A stretch of DNA of 8,818 bases from DATIJJ01 sp039936115 (GCA_039936115.1 JBDTIZ010000088.1:1-8818); one strand, 5' to 3'; shown: positions 1 through 6,711, numbered from the stretch's first letter. Program-made: numbers and translations. Notes: generated from the sequence alone by a model not told the origin.

Positions 1-59
1 TTTTTTAATGACTTTTTTATGTTTTTGATTCCAGACCCCGCAACAAGTGCGGGGTGACA
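1..59 (+). repeat. Right half of dispersed palindromic element, copy E1 (cut by window edge)
   Basis: Positions 30-59 are a 30-bp arm beginning TCCAGA and ending GTGACA. Inside it lies the hairpin CCCCGCA-ACAAG-TGCGGGG (36-54; 7-bp stem, 5-nt loop). The same arm, with at most two changes, recurs at 2462-2491 and 6682-6711 and inverted at 2372-2401 and 6597-6626. The T-rich stretch 1-29 aligns with the right part of the E2 core (2431-2461) and, reverse-complemented, with the left part of the E3 core (about 6627-6655). So this is one dispersed element and not a chance hairpin. Its left half should lie just before the window. Confidence 0.85.
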
Positions 60-60
60 G

Positions 61-243
61 TGTAAAGTGCGGGGTGACAGTGGTGTAAAGTGCGGGTCAC
101 AGTGCTGTAAAGTGCGGGTCACAGTGGTGTAAAGTGCGGGTCACAGTGCTGTAAAGTGCGGGTGACAGTGGTGTAAAGTGCGGGTGACAGTAGTGTAAAG
201 CGCTGGATGCCAGAGCGGTGTAAAGCGCGAAATGACATAATGG
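61..243 (+). repeat. Tandem array of about eight 22-bp units next to E1
   Basis: TGTAAAG starts at 61, 84, 106, 128, 150, 172, 194 and 219, giving periods of 23, 22, 22, 22, 22, 22 and 25. Each unit contains AGTGCGGGT(G/C)ACAG, which is a copy of the outer edge of the E1 arm. Units 1-5 end alternately in TGG and TGC, so there is also a 44-bp dimeric period. Units 2-4 share GTCAC where units 1, 5 and 6 have GTGAC. The last two units are decayed. The array ends about 12 bp from the acs stop codon and contains no credible gene. Confidence 0.9.
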
Positions 244-255
244 GGGTTAAAAAAT

Positions 256-2175
256 TTATTTCTCAACAGTCTCAATTCGATTCTGAATCAAATTGTCAAC
301 CACTTGAGGATCCGCCAGCGTTGACACATCGCCCAAATCTTCTAAATCATTTTTTGCAATCTTACGCAACAAGCGACGTAAAATTTTTCCCGAACGTGTT
401 TTAGGTAATGCATCCGTCCACTGAATAAATTTAGGCGCGGCTATCGCGCCAATTACGGTGCGCACATGTTGAATTAAATCTTTTTTCAATTTTTCGCTAG
501 GTTTTGCATCTGTTTTTAACGTCACAAACGCATAAATACTTTCACCTTTAATCTCATCCGGCACTGCTACAACCGCGACTTCAGACACAGAAGGATGTTC
601 GATGAACGCACTTTCAACCTCCCCTGTGCCAATGCGGTGACCGGAAATTTTTATCACATCATCATTACGTCCCGTAATCCAAAAATAACCGTCTTCATCA
701 CGTTTCGCATTATCTCCTGTTAAATAACTACCAGGAAATTCCGCAAAATAAGTTTTTTTGAAACGTTCACGATCGCCATACACATTTTGCATCATGCCAG
801 GCCAGGGTTGTTTGATAATTAATTTTCCTAACTTTCCATCCGGCATTTTATTGCCTTTATCATCGACCACTTCAGGCACAATGCCGAAAAACGGCCATGC
901 AGCAGAACCTGGTTTTTGGGGGGTTGCGCCCGGTAATGGACTAATTAAAATGCCGCCAGTTTCTGTTTGCCACCATGTATCGACAATAGGACAGCGATCA
1001 TCTCCTACAACAGATGCATACCATTCCCATACTTCAGGATTGATAGGTTCGCCTACAGTGCCCAGCAATTTTAAACTGGCACGGCTGGTTTTTTTCACCC
1101 ATTTGTCACCTTCATGGCGCAATGCGCGAATAGCTGTGGGTGCCGTGTAAAAAGTATTAACTTGATATTTGTCGACAATTTCCCAGAATCTTTCTGGTGT
1201 AGGATAATTTGGCACGCCTTCGTACATCAGACTGATTCCGCCATTACACAAAGGACCGTAAACAACATAAGAATGTCCCGTTATCCAGCCCACATCCGCC
1301 GTACACCAAAATATTTCGCCGTTACGATAATCAAAAATATATTTGTGTGTCATGGCGGCATAAACGAGATAACCGCCGATTGAATGCAAAATACCTTTTG
1401 GTTTTCCTGTTGAACCTGAGGTATATAAAATAAATAACGGATCTTCGGCATCCATCATTTCACAAGGACAATGGATTGCGGCTGTTTTTATGACGTCGTG
1501 ATACCAAAGATCTCGGCCTTCTTTAAATGCAATGTCGCCTTTCGTGTGTTTAACGACAATCACGTTTCGTACACGCGGACATTTGGTTAATGCATCATCT
1601 ACATTTTGTTTGAGTGGAATTTTTTTATTACCGCGCAATCCTTCGTCTGCAGTAATGACTAATTGACAATCCGCATCGAGAATTCGTGTACGTAATGAGT
1701 CCGGTGAAAATCCAGCAAATACCACTGAATGGATTGCGCCAATTCGTGCGCAAGCAAGCATTACAACAACCGCTTCTGGAATCATCGGTAGATAAATACA
1801 AACTCGATCGCCTTTTTTGATCTTATTTTTTTTCAAAACATTGGCGAAACGGCAAACTTCTTCATGCAATTGTGCGTAAGTTATTTTTTTAGAATTTGCT
1901 GGATCATCACCTTCCCACAAAATAGCTGTTTGTTCTGAACGATTTTCCAGGTGGCGATCCAGACAATTATAACAAGCGTTGAGTTTTCCGTTTTTGAACC
2001 ATTGCACATTCAATTGCGTAAAATCACCCGACATGACCTCATCCCATCGTTTAAACCAGGTGACAAATTTTTCTGCTTGTTCGCTCCAAAAATTCTTAGG
2101 ATCTCTGATCGAGCGTTCGTACATGTCACGATATTGTTTTTCGTTGACATGAGTAGACTGTAAAACCGTAGACAT
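256..2175 (-). CDS. acs: Acetyl-CoA synthetase (AMP-forming)
   Basis: Acs converts acetate, ATP and CoA to acetyl-CoA, AMP and pyrophosphate through an acetyl-adenylate in the cytoplasm. It is the high-affinity route for acetate use. The protein is 639 residues, close to the usual 650. The AMP-forming family motifs are in order: YTSGSTGKPKG (251-261), DTWWQTETGG (399-408, whose second Trp lines the acetate pocket in this family), the hinge region GRNDDVIKISGHR (502-514), and PKTRSGK near the C-terminus (591-597). The final Lys of that last motif is the residue inactivated by acetylation in characterised Acs enzymes. I chose ATG at 2175 over an in-frame TTG at 2181 because AAGGA (2184-2188) lies 8 nt from the ATG but only 2 nt from the TTG. 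The gene stands alone, between repeat copies E1 and E2. Confidence 0.97.
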   Translation of the reverse strand: MSTVLQSTHVNEKQYRDMYERSIRDPKNFWSEQAEKFVTWFKRWDEVMSGDFTQLNVQWFKNGKLNACYNCLDRHLENRSEQTAILWEGDDPANSKKITYAQLHEEVCRFANVLKKNKIKKGDRVCIYLPMIPEAVVVMLACARIGAIHSVVFAGFSPDSLRTRILDADCQLVITADEGLRGNKKIPLKQNVDDALTKCPRVRNVIVVKHTKGDIAFKEGRDLWYHDVIKTAAIHCPCEMMDAEDPLFILYTSGSTGKPKGILHSIGGYLVYAAMTHKYIFDYRNGEIFWCTADVGWITGHSYVVYGPLCNGGISLMYEGVPNYPTPERFWEIVDKYQVNTFYTAPTAIRALRHEGDKWVKKTSRASLKLLGTVGEPINPEVWEWYASVVGDDRCPIVDTWWQTETGGILISPLPGATPQKPGSAAWPFFGIVPEVVDDKGNKMPDGKLGKLIIKQPWPGMMQNVYGDRERFKKTYFAEFPGSYLTGDNAKRDEDGYFWITGRNDDVIKISGHRIGTGEVESAFIEHPSVSEVAVVAVPDEIKGESIYAFVTLKTDAKPSEKLKKDLIQHVRTVIGAIAAPKFIQWTDALPKTRSGKILRRLLRKIAKNDLEDLGDVSTLADPQVVDNLIQNRIETVEK

Positions 2176-2238
2176 TGGCAAGATCCTTCTAACAATCGGT
2201 ACTAGGCGTCAAAGCGATGATAAAAAATTTGGGGGTTG

Positions 2239-2278
2239 ATTATAGTATCGAAAATCTTGGGGGAATTATCAAGATAAT
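2239..2278 (-). promoter_or_regulatory. Candidate acs promoter with upstream dyad
   Basis: On the minus strand a perfect -10 hexamer TATAAT lies at 2239-2244, about 65 bp before the acs start. No good -35 is correctly spaced; TTGATA at 2267-2272 is 22 bp away. A dyad, ATTATC-2-GATAAT (2265-2278), sits where the -35 or an activator site would be. The lack of a proper -35 would fit an activator-dependent promoter, as is usual for acs genes, but the activator cannot be named from this. Confidence 0.35.
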
Positions 2279-2316
2279 CAATTGAATTTGGCATTGGCAG
2301 GGTCAATGTCTGGACA

Positions 2317-2385
2317 TTATAGTACTGTCAGCCCGTACTTTATAGTACTGTCACCCCGCACTTTATAGTACTGTCACCCCGCACT
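2317..2385 (-). repeat. E2 left array: three 23-bp units
   Basis: Units start at 2317, 2340 and 2363. The second and third are identical over 23 bp, and the first has two changes. Read on the minus strand, each unit is AGTGCGGGGTGACAG plus an 8-nt locus-specific spacer (TACTATAA). The innermost unit merges with the left arm of E2, so the array grows outward from the element. Confidence 0.9.
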
Positions 2386-2491
2386 TGTTGCGGGGTCCGG
2401 ACTTTAAATAATAATAAAATACATTCTTATTTTTTTAAATGACTGTACTTATGTTTTGTATTCCAGACCCCGCAACAAGTGCGGGGTGACA
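2372..2491 (+). repeat. Complete dispersed palindromic element, copy E2 (120 bp)
   Basis: The left arm (2372-2401) and right arm (2462-2491) are inverted copies of the same 30-bp sequence with one difference. Each arm contains its own hairpin of 7-bp stem and 5-nt loop (2377-2395 and 2468-2486; loop CTTGT on the left, ACAAG on the right). The 60-bp core (2402-2461) is almost entirely A and T and encodes nothing. The element has the same orientation as E1, judged by the core. It is MITE-like in shape, but no clear target-site duplication can be seen because the arrays hide the edges. Confidence 0.88.
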
Positions 2492-2594
2492 ATGTATGAC
2501 AATGTATAATGTATGGGGTGACAATATATAAAATATAAAGTGCGGGCTGACAGTGTTTAAAGTGCGGAGTAACGGTATATGTGCGTGATGATAG
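2486..2594 (+). repeat. E2 right array, degenerate
   Basis: GTGACA or close variants appear at 2486, 2496, 2518 and 2547, followed by weaker traces (AGTGCGGAGTAAC at about 2560 and GTGCGTGATGATAG at 2581). Spacing is irregular (10 to 30 bp) and the units have diverged, unlike the near-perfect array on the other side of E2. Between this and the ccmG start at 2641 I see nothing further except a weak ribosome binding site. Confidence 0.65.
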
Positions 2595-2640
2595 TGGTCA
2601 TCAAGTAGTAATGAGCCTAGGGTTTAGGTATCATTATTCT

Positions 2641-3198
2641 ATGAATTCAAAAAATAAATCACCCGTGTTTTTCTTTCTTTCCCTCGCTGCATTAATTATT
2701 TTGCTGGCCGCTCTCTTACAAAACACTAGAACACCAGACTACCCCGTTTCGATATCCGTTGCTGGCAAACCATTGCCAGCGCTGAATCTGCCGACTTTGT
2801 TTGACACAAATACCCGTTTAACCAATCAAACACTGCAAGGGCAGGTTTTCTTGCTTAACTTTTGGGCTTCTTGGTGCAGCGCTTGTCGGGCGGAGCATGA
2901 GACGCTGTTGATGATTAAAAACGATTATCACGTACCCATTTATGGAGTGAATTACAAAGATGAACCCAATAACGCAAAACTTTGGCTACAAAAATCAGGC
3001 GATCCTTTTACCTTAACTGGCACTGACCCCAATGGTAAGTTAGGCGGGGCTCTCGGCATTTACGGCACACCCGAAACATTTATTGTCGATAAACGAGGCG
3101 TGATTCGTTATCAATATATCGGCACGCTAACACATGATGACTGGCAAAATGTGTTATGGCCACTTATTGCGCAATATCAAGCTGAGTCATTCATCTAA
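2641..3198 (+). CDS. ccmG: CcmG/DsbE-type membrane-anchored thiol:disulfide oxidoreductase
   Basis: In this family the protein keeps apocytochrome c (and partner CcmH) thiols reduced in the periplasm during cytochrome c maturation. It is 185 residues, the usual length for CcmG. An N-terminal membrane anchor (about 9-26, FFFLSLAALIILLAALL) precedes a thioredoxin fold with active site WCSAC (78-82) and the cis-proline loop YGTPETF (141-147), which is typical of CcmG. The active site has S-A between the cysteines instead of the common P-T or P-P. In-frame GTG (2581) and ATG (2611) starts exist upstream, but only the ATG at 2641 puts the hydrophobic segment at the N-terminus. AGG at 2626-2628 is a weak, distant ribosome binding site. 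No other ccm gene is visible nearby, so a more general periplasmic thiol-reductase role is possible. Confidence 0.88.
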   Translation: MNSKNKSPVFFFLSLAALIILLAALLQNTRTPDYPVSISVAGKPLPALNLPTLFDTNTRLTNQTLQGQVFLLNFWASWCSACRAEHETLLMIKNDYHVPIYGVNYKDEPNNAKLWLQKSGDPFTLTGTDPNGKLGGALGIYGTPETFIVDKRGVIRYQYIGTLTHDDWQNVLWPLIAQYQAESFI

Positions 3199-3199
3199 C

Positions 3200-3517
3200 T
3201 TATATCTCTAAACGAAAAATATCCTCATCAACGTCTTCTCTTATTTCTTTATTTTCTTGCCTTAAACCAGCACTAAAAGTGATTTCTACATCTATTTTAT
3301 TGGAATAATGTTTATATAATTTTCCGTAGTAATTCTCACGGTAAAGATTTGTCTCCACTTGTAGAGCTTGATAACGACCTACTTTGACTGTCTTATCTTG
3401 ATCACAAACTATTTTCGGTAACTTATAGTCTGAATTGGGGATAGGAATCGGATCGCTAGCCATTCTTATGTTCATATTCAGCTTAATATTTACCGTTGAT
3501 TGAGGACTTTTTTTCAT
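3200..3517 (-). CDS. Hypothetical protein, 105 residues
   Basis: I do not recognise this protein. It is hydrophilic and rich in Lys, Glu, Asp and Tyr, with one cysteine (Cys38), no signal peptide and no membrane segment. The middle and C-terminal parts alternate polar and aliphatic residues in a way that suggests beta strands (for example KIDVEITFSAG near 74-84), and the tail is strongly acidic. In favour of a real gene: a promoter-like sequence directly upstream, a weak AAAGG ribosome binding site about 12 nt before the ATG, and a close fit between neighbours. Its stop codon is one base from the convergent ccmG stop, and no terminator separates them, so the two transcripts should overlap at their 3' ends. 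Confidence 0.55.
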   Translation of the reverse strand: MKKSPQSTVNIKLNMNIRMASDPIPIPNSDYKLPKIVCDQDKTVKVGRYQALQVETNLYRENYYGKLYKHYSNKIDVEITFSAGLRQENKEIREDVDEDIFRLEI

Positions 3518-3549
3518 ATCTTAAGTTCGCCTTTCTTCTAGAGGGGCGC

Positions 3550-3579
3550 ATTATAGAGTTTAACCAGTCCAAATCCCAA
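3550..3579 (-). promoter_or_regulatory. Candidate promoter of the orphan gene
   Basis: On the minus strand, TTGGGA (3574-3579) and a perfect TATAAT (3550-3555) are separated by 18 bp. They point at the ATG at 3517, with a GC-rich stretch just after the -10. Confidence 0.45.
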
Positions 3580-3589
3580 GAAAAAACAT

Positions 3590-3619
3590 TTGCCGTCTAG
3601 CCCAAAAGATTGTTATAAA
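3590..3619 (+). promoter_or_regulatory. Candidate promoter of rimB-rimK
   Basis: TTGCCG (3590-3595) and TATAAA (3614-3619) are separated by 18 bp and lie 26 bp before the rimB start. The position is right for a short leader. It is divergent from, and does not overlap, the candidate minus-strand promoter at 3550-3579. Confidence 0.42.
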
Positions 3620-3645
3620 GCACGGTTTAAGGTAATGTCTGACCT

Positions 3646-4110
3646 ATGGATATCGCATCTCCCGCTCTCAAAATTAAAAAAAAGCGCAAACTAAAAGTAA
3701 TAGGTTGGCGCGAATGGGTTATATTACCCGCGCTCGGCATCAGCTCAATTAAAGCCAAGATTGATACAGGGGCGCGTACTTCAGCGCTTCACGCTTTTGC
3801 ACTTCGTCCTTTCAAAGATGGAACTAAAGACAAAATTGCATTTGATATTCACCCGCTACAAAACAACGTAGATGTGATAGTCAGCTGCACAGCTGATATT
3901 ATTGATAAGCGATGGGTAAGTGATTCAGGCGGGCATCGTGAAGAACGTTTTGTAATACGGACACCTGTTGAAATCGGTGGTGATGTCTGGCCCATCGAAA
4001 TCACTTTAACAGAACGAGATTCCATGCTGTTTCGCATGTTATTAGGTAGAAGCGCGATTCGTAAGCGTTATACTGTAAACCCCGCAAGGTCATTCATTAG
4101 AAATAAATAA
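3646..4110 (+). CDS. rimB: RimB-like retropepsin-type aspartic protease (ATP-dependent zinc protease family)
   Basis: The 154-residue protein belongs to the small retropepsin-like family long annotated as ATP-dependent zinc protease. The diagnostic stretch is IDTGARTSALHA (39-50), with the catalytic-type D40-T41-G42. The family pattern SGGHREERFVI follows at 94-104 and the C-terminal LLGRSAI at 132-138 (the hydrophobic-Gly motif of retropepsin folds). The N-terminus is lysine-rich (11-17). In Pseudomonas, RimB is encoded with RimK and affects modified ribosomal protein S6; the same pairing here supports that role. A TGA stop lies in frame two codons before the ATG at 3646, so no longer start is possible. 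The ribosome binding site is weak (AAGG, 13 nt away). The stop is 21 bp before rimK, so the two genes form one operon. Confidence 0.87.
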   Translation: MDIASPALKIKKKRKLKVIGWREWVILPALGISSIKAKIDTGARTSALHAFALRPFKDGTKDKIAFDIHPLQNNVDVIVSCTADIIDKRWVSDSGGHREERFVIRTPVEIGGDVWPIEITLTERDSMLFRMLLGRSAIRKRYTVNPARSFIRNK

Positions 4111-4131
4111 TAAGGTTTATCAAAGGTTACT

Positions 4132-5040
4132 ATGAAAATCGCGATTTTATCGAGAAGACATGATTTATACTCTACCCGCCGCTTAGTGGAAGCCGCCAAG
4201 CTACGCGGGCATCAAGCCGATGTGATCGACACGTTGCGTTGTTATATGAATATCACTTCATTGCGCCCATCCATCCATTACAAAGGCGCTGAATTACCTG
4301 AATATGATGCCGTCATTCCACGCATTGGTGCTTCGGTGACATTTTATGGTTCAGCTGTCGTCCGCCAATTAGAAATGATGAATGTATTTTGTGTCAACGA
4401 TTCAATCGCGATGACACGTGCGCGTGACAAATTACGCTGCTTACAGCTGTTATCTAAAAAAGGAATAGGCTTACCAATCACCGGTTTTGCGCATTCTTTA
4501 GATGAAATTCAAGATTTAATCAAAATGGTTGGTGGCACGCCGCTGGTCATTAAATTTCTAGAAGGCACACAAGGTATTGGTGTCATTTTGGTTGAAACTG
4601 CAAAAGCCGCTCGCAGCATGATTGAAGCGTTTTTAGGCTTAAAAGTGAATATTCTCGTACAAGAATATATCAAAGAAGCACGCGGTGCTGACATTCGTTG
4701 TTTTGTGGTAGGCGGAACTGTGGTCGCTGCCATGAAACGCCAGGCAAAGTCTTCTGAAGAATTTCGTTCAAATCTTCACCGAGGCGGAGAAGCCAGTGCC
4801 GTTGAAATTACAGCTGAAGAACGCAGCATGGCCATCCGTGCCGCGCGTATTATCGGTTTGAACGTTGCAGGTGTCGACATCGTCAGATCCGATCGTGGAC
4901 CGCTTATCATTGAAGTTAATGCATCGCCTGGGCTAGAAGGCATCGAAAAAACAACTGGCGTCGATGTTGCAGCTAAGATTATTGAGTTTATTGAGCATGG
5001 AATTCAGCCGGATAATGAGCGGATTCGGAATAAAGGTTAA
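4132..5040 (+). CDS. rimK: Ribosomal protein S6--L-glutamate ligase RimK
   Basis: RimK is an ATP-grasp ligase that adds glutamate residues to the C-terminus of ribosomal protein S6. The 302-residue protein is colinear with Escherichia coli RimK (300 residues) from its first residues (MKIAILSR) on. Conserved blocks include YMNI near 39, PRIGASVTFYG (63-73), RARDKLR (96-102), the ATP-grasp loop KFLEGTQGIGV (141-151), LVQEYIKEARG (175-185), FRSNLHRGG (211-219) and the metal-binding IIEVNASPGLEGIE (259-272). The sequence diverges from E. coli mainly in the last 15 residues. AAAGG lies 5 nt before the ATG. It is co-transcribed with rimB and followed by a large palindrome that probably ends the transcript before the convergent QEGLA gene. 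Confidence 0.97.
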   Translation: MKIAILSRRHDLYSTRRLVEAAKLRGHQADVIDTLRCYMNITSLRPSIHYKGAELPEYDAVIPRIGASVTFYGSAVVRQLEMMNVFCVNDSIAMTRARDKLRCLQLLSKKGIGLPITGFAHSLDEIQDLIKMVGGTPLVIKFLEGTQGIGVILVETAKAARSMIEAFLGLKVNILVQEYIKEARGADIRCFVVGGTVVAAMKRQAKSSEEFRSNLHRGGEASAVEITAEERSMAIRAARIIGLNVAGVDIVRSDRGPLIIEVNASPGLEGIEKTTGVDVAAKIIEFIEHGIQPDNERIRNKG

Positions 5041-5067
5041 TCCGAACCTTGCAGCACTAAACCCCAG

Positions 5068-5118
5068 GCCAAATTGACTGGATACCGCGGACAAGCCGCG
5101 GTATCCAGTCAATTTGGC
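5068..5118. terminator. Perfect 23-bp palindrome between convergent genes; also a dispersed repeat
   Basis: The left arm is 5068-5090, the loop ACAAG is 5091-5095 and the right arm is 5096-5118, with no mismatch. Beyond an internal loop the pairing resumes with AAACC (5060-5064 region) against GGTTT (5122-5126). It lies 27 bp after the rimK stop and 36 bp after the 3' end of the convergent gene, a natural place for a two-way terminator. The U-rich tail is modest on the plus side (TTAGGTTTT) and absent on the minus side. The first 36 bases recur exactly at 8534-8569. Confidence 0.65.
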
Positions 5119-5154
5119 TTAGGTTTTACAAAACCAATATTTAGCCCAAAAAAA

Positions 5155-6447
5155 TCACAACAAAATCGCCTTAAAATCCGTCGCCAACCGCTGCAAATCC
5201 AGCTTGTTTAAGAACAACGAATAACACATCCAGGCACTTAACGCGGCAATATCTCGAAATTGCGGAGGAATATAACGTGGTGGCACAACGATTTGTTCGT
5301 CAACCAAATCAGAAATAATATGAATATCTTCCAATGTCGTCTTGCCCACAAACAACAACGGAATATTGGAAATCAAACCCCGCTGCACAGCCAAACGCAC
5401 ATAATTATAAATTAAAATAAATCCTTTACTGTAAGACAAATCTTTCGTGAATGGTCCACCATCAGGTGTACTGCCACGAAAAACCCGCGTCGTTGAATGA
5501 TAACTATCGACCTCTTCCAACCCTTGTTCACGATAAAAATGATAAACATCCAGAAAGTTTGCGCCTTCTTCTGCCATATTAACGGCTGTGATGCGATTGG
5601 TTAAACGTTTGAGACGGCCGGGATAGGATGAAAAAGTAAAAACTTCAGTAATAATCGCCAAACCCTCTTGAGTAATCGTCGAGGAAGGCGGCCCCTTACT
5701 TAAAAAAGTGCAAATAGGTTGTGACATGCCGTTTAACGTTGTGCCTAAATGCACCCAGCCTTCGTGAATTTCAAAGATACGAATTTCACGTTCACTAAAC
5801 ATATAGCCATTATGAATTTTAATTCGCTCAGCACCCGCCGCCGCATCCGCGATAATACCATCACTCAATTCGACACGTGGAGTGTGATTAGCATCCGTAA
5901 AATAACCTGAGAGACGTTCAGCTAATATTTTTACCGTGTCTTCACTTGAAAAAATTTTTTCATCAGCTTCAGTGGCTACGCGATCTTTGATATTTTTTAA
6001 GGTATCCGTCACCAAGGTCGCTAAATCTTTTAATGTTGGCGCGCCAATGTGAAAAGCGTCTTCAGAACTACCGTATAATTCCTGCGAAATCTCTGTAAAT
6101 TTTGGCGTACCGCGTCCAATCAACATGCCGACCACGCGACAATATTCACGTGACATTCGCTGCATAATACTGCCGACACCGCTATATTGACCGAGCTTGC
6201 GGCGAATGCTGCGTTCAATTTCGTGAAATTCTTCGATTTTTTGTCTGGGATCAAACGAAAGTGGATTTTTTTTCAGGTAATATTCGGTATCAATGGCAGG
6301 TAATTTTTTACATTTGTGTTTAAAAAAATCTTCTTGGATTTCTGGATCCCATTTGATGGCATCTAAAACCCGAATCGGTTTTTGAGCAACAACAAGTCGC
6401 TCAGAGAGCTCATGGATTACTTTCTGATATTCTTCATCATTAAACAT
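5155..6447 (-). CDS. QEGLA-motif (MATCAP/DUF1704 family) zinc metallopeptidase
   Basis: The 430-residue protein carries the two hallmarks of the family annotated as flavohemoglobin expression-modulating QEGLA motif protein. These are HEGWVH (228-233), matching the HExxxH zinc motif, and TQEGLA (259-264), which supplies the second acidic residue. Later conserved-looking stretches are RVFRGST (321-327) and LSYSKGF (337-343). There is no signal peptide, so it should be cytoplasmic. The vertebrate members (MATCAP) are carboxypeptidases that remove the C-terminal tyrosine of tubulin. The bacterial substrate is unknown to me, and the flavohemoglobin label is only a historical name. It faces rimB-rimK tail to tail and has repeat copy E3 just upstream. 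AAGGA lies 14 nt and GGA 6 nt before the ATG; no convincing promoter is visible. Confidence 0.88.
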   Translation of the reverse strand: MFNDEEYQKVIHELSERLVVAQKPIRVLDAIKWDPEIQEDFFKHKCKKLPAIDTEYYLKKNPLSFDPRQKIEEFHEIERSIRRKLGQYSGVGSIMQRMSREYCRVVGMLIGRGTPKFTEISQELYGSSEDAFHIGAPTLKDLATLVTDTLKNIKDRVATEADEKIFSSEDTVKILAERLSGYFTDANHTPRVELSDGIIADAAAGAERIKIHNGYMFSEREIRIFEIHEGWVHLGTTLNGMSQPICTFLSKGPPSSTITQEGLAIITEVFTFSSYPGRLKRLTNRITAVNMAEEGANFLDVYHFYREQGLEEVDSYHSTTRVFRGSTPDGGPFTKDLSYSKGFILIYNYVRLAVQRGLISNIPLLFVGKTTLEDIHIISDLVDEQIVVPPRYIPPQFRDIAALSAWMCYSLFLNKLDLQRLATDFKAILL

Positions 6448-6496
6448 AAATAATCCGTATCCTTATTACTTGATAGTAACAAGAATTACATCTGGT

Positions 6497-6596
6497 TGTC
6501 ACTCCGCACTTAATATTGTTATCTAACATTCAATACTGTCACCACGCACTTAATATTGTTACCTAGCATTCAATACTGTCACCACGCACTCAATAC
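6497..6596 (-). repeat. E3 left array, 40/40/20-bp periods
   Basis: TGTCAC starts at 6497, 6537, 6577 and 6597. Two near-identical 40-bp units, each a 20-bp core unit plus a 20-bp AT-rich insert, are followed by one 20-bp unit (TGTCACCACGCACTCAATAC). The innermost copy merges with the left arm of E3. The array starts 49 bp from the QEGLA gene start, so it occupies that gene's upstream region. Confidence 0.88.
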
Positions 6597-6711
6597 TGTC
6601 ACCACGCACTTGTTGCGGGGTCTGGAATTAAAAATATAAAAAAACATTAAAAAAATAAAATGTGTTTTTTATTATTTAAAGCCCAGACCCCGCAACAAGT
6701 GCGGGGTGACA
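6597..6711 (-). repeat. Complete dispersed palindromic element, copy E3 (115 bp)
   Basis: Left arm 6597-6626 and right arm 6682-6711 are inverted copies of the same 30-bp arm as in E1 and E2, with two differences between them. The right arm has the intact hairpin (6688-6706, loop ACAAG). The left hairpin carries one mismatch (CCACGCA against TGCGGGG). The 55-bp core is AT-rich, and its left part matches the reverse complement of E1 positions 1-29, so E3 is inverted relative to E1 and E2. Confidence 0.88.

Noticed and set aside
36..54. Intrinsic terminator for acs
   Set aside because: The hairpin is strong, but in the acs direction it is followed by TCTGGAATC and not by a run of T, and it lies about 200 bp past the stop. 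It is better explained as part of the repeat element.
61..243. CRISPR array
   Set aside because: The repeats follow one another directly, with a period of 22 bp and no unique spacers, and no cas gene is in the window.
61..243. Replication iterons or a plasmid origin
   Set aside because: There is no replication initiator gene, and the same units occur at two other intergenic sites tied to the palindromic element.
758..1383. Plus-strand open frames inside acs
   Set aside because: They lie antisense to clearly conserved acs coding sequence and resemble no protein.
2176..2181. TTG start for acs at 2181
   Set aside because: The ribosome binding site is only 2 nt away from it, but 8 nt from the ATG at 2175.
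2402..2461. Small gene or RNA in the E2 core
   Set aside because: The 60 bp are nearly all A and T, with stops in every frame and no promoter-terminator pair.
2581..2640. Upstream GTG or ATG start for CcmG
   Set aside because: The added residues come from the decayed repeat array and would put polar sequence ahead of the membrane anchor.
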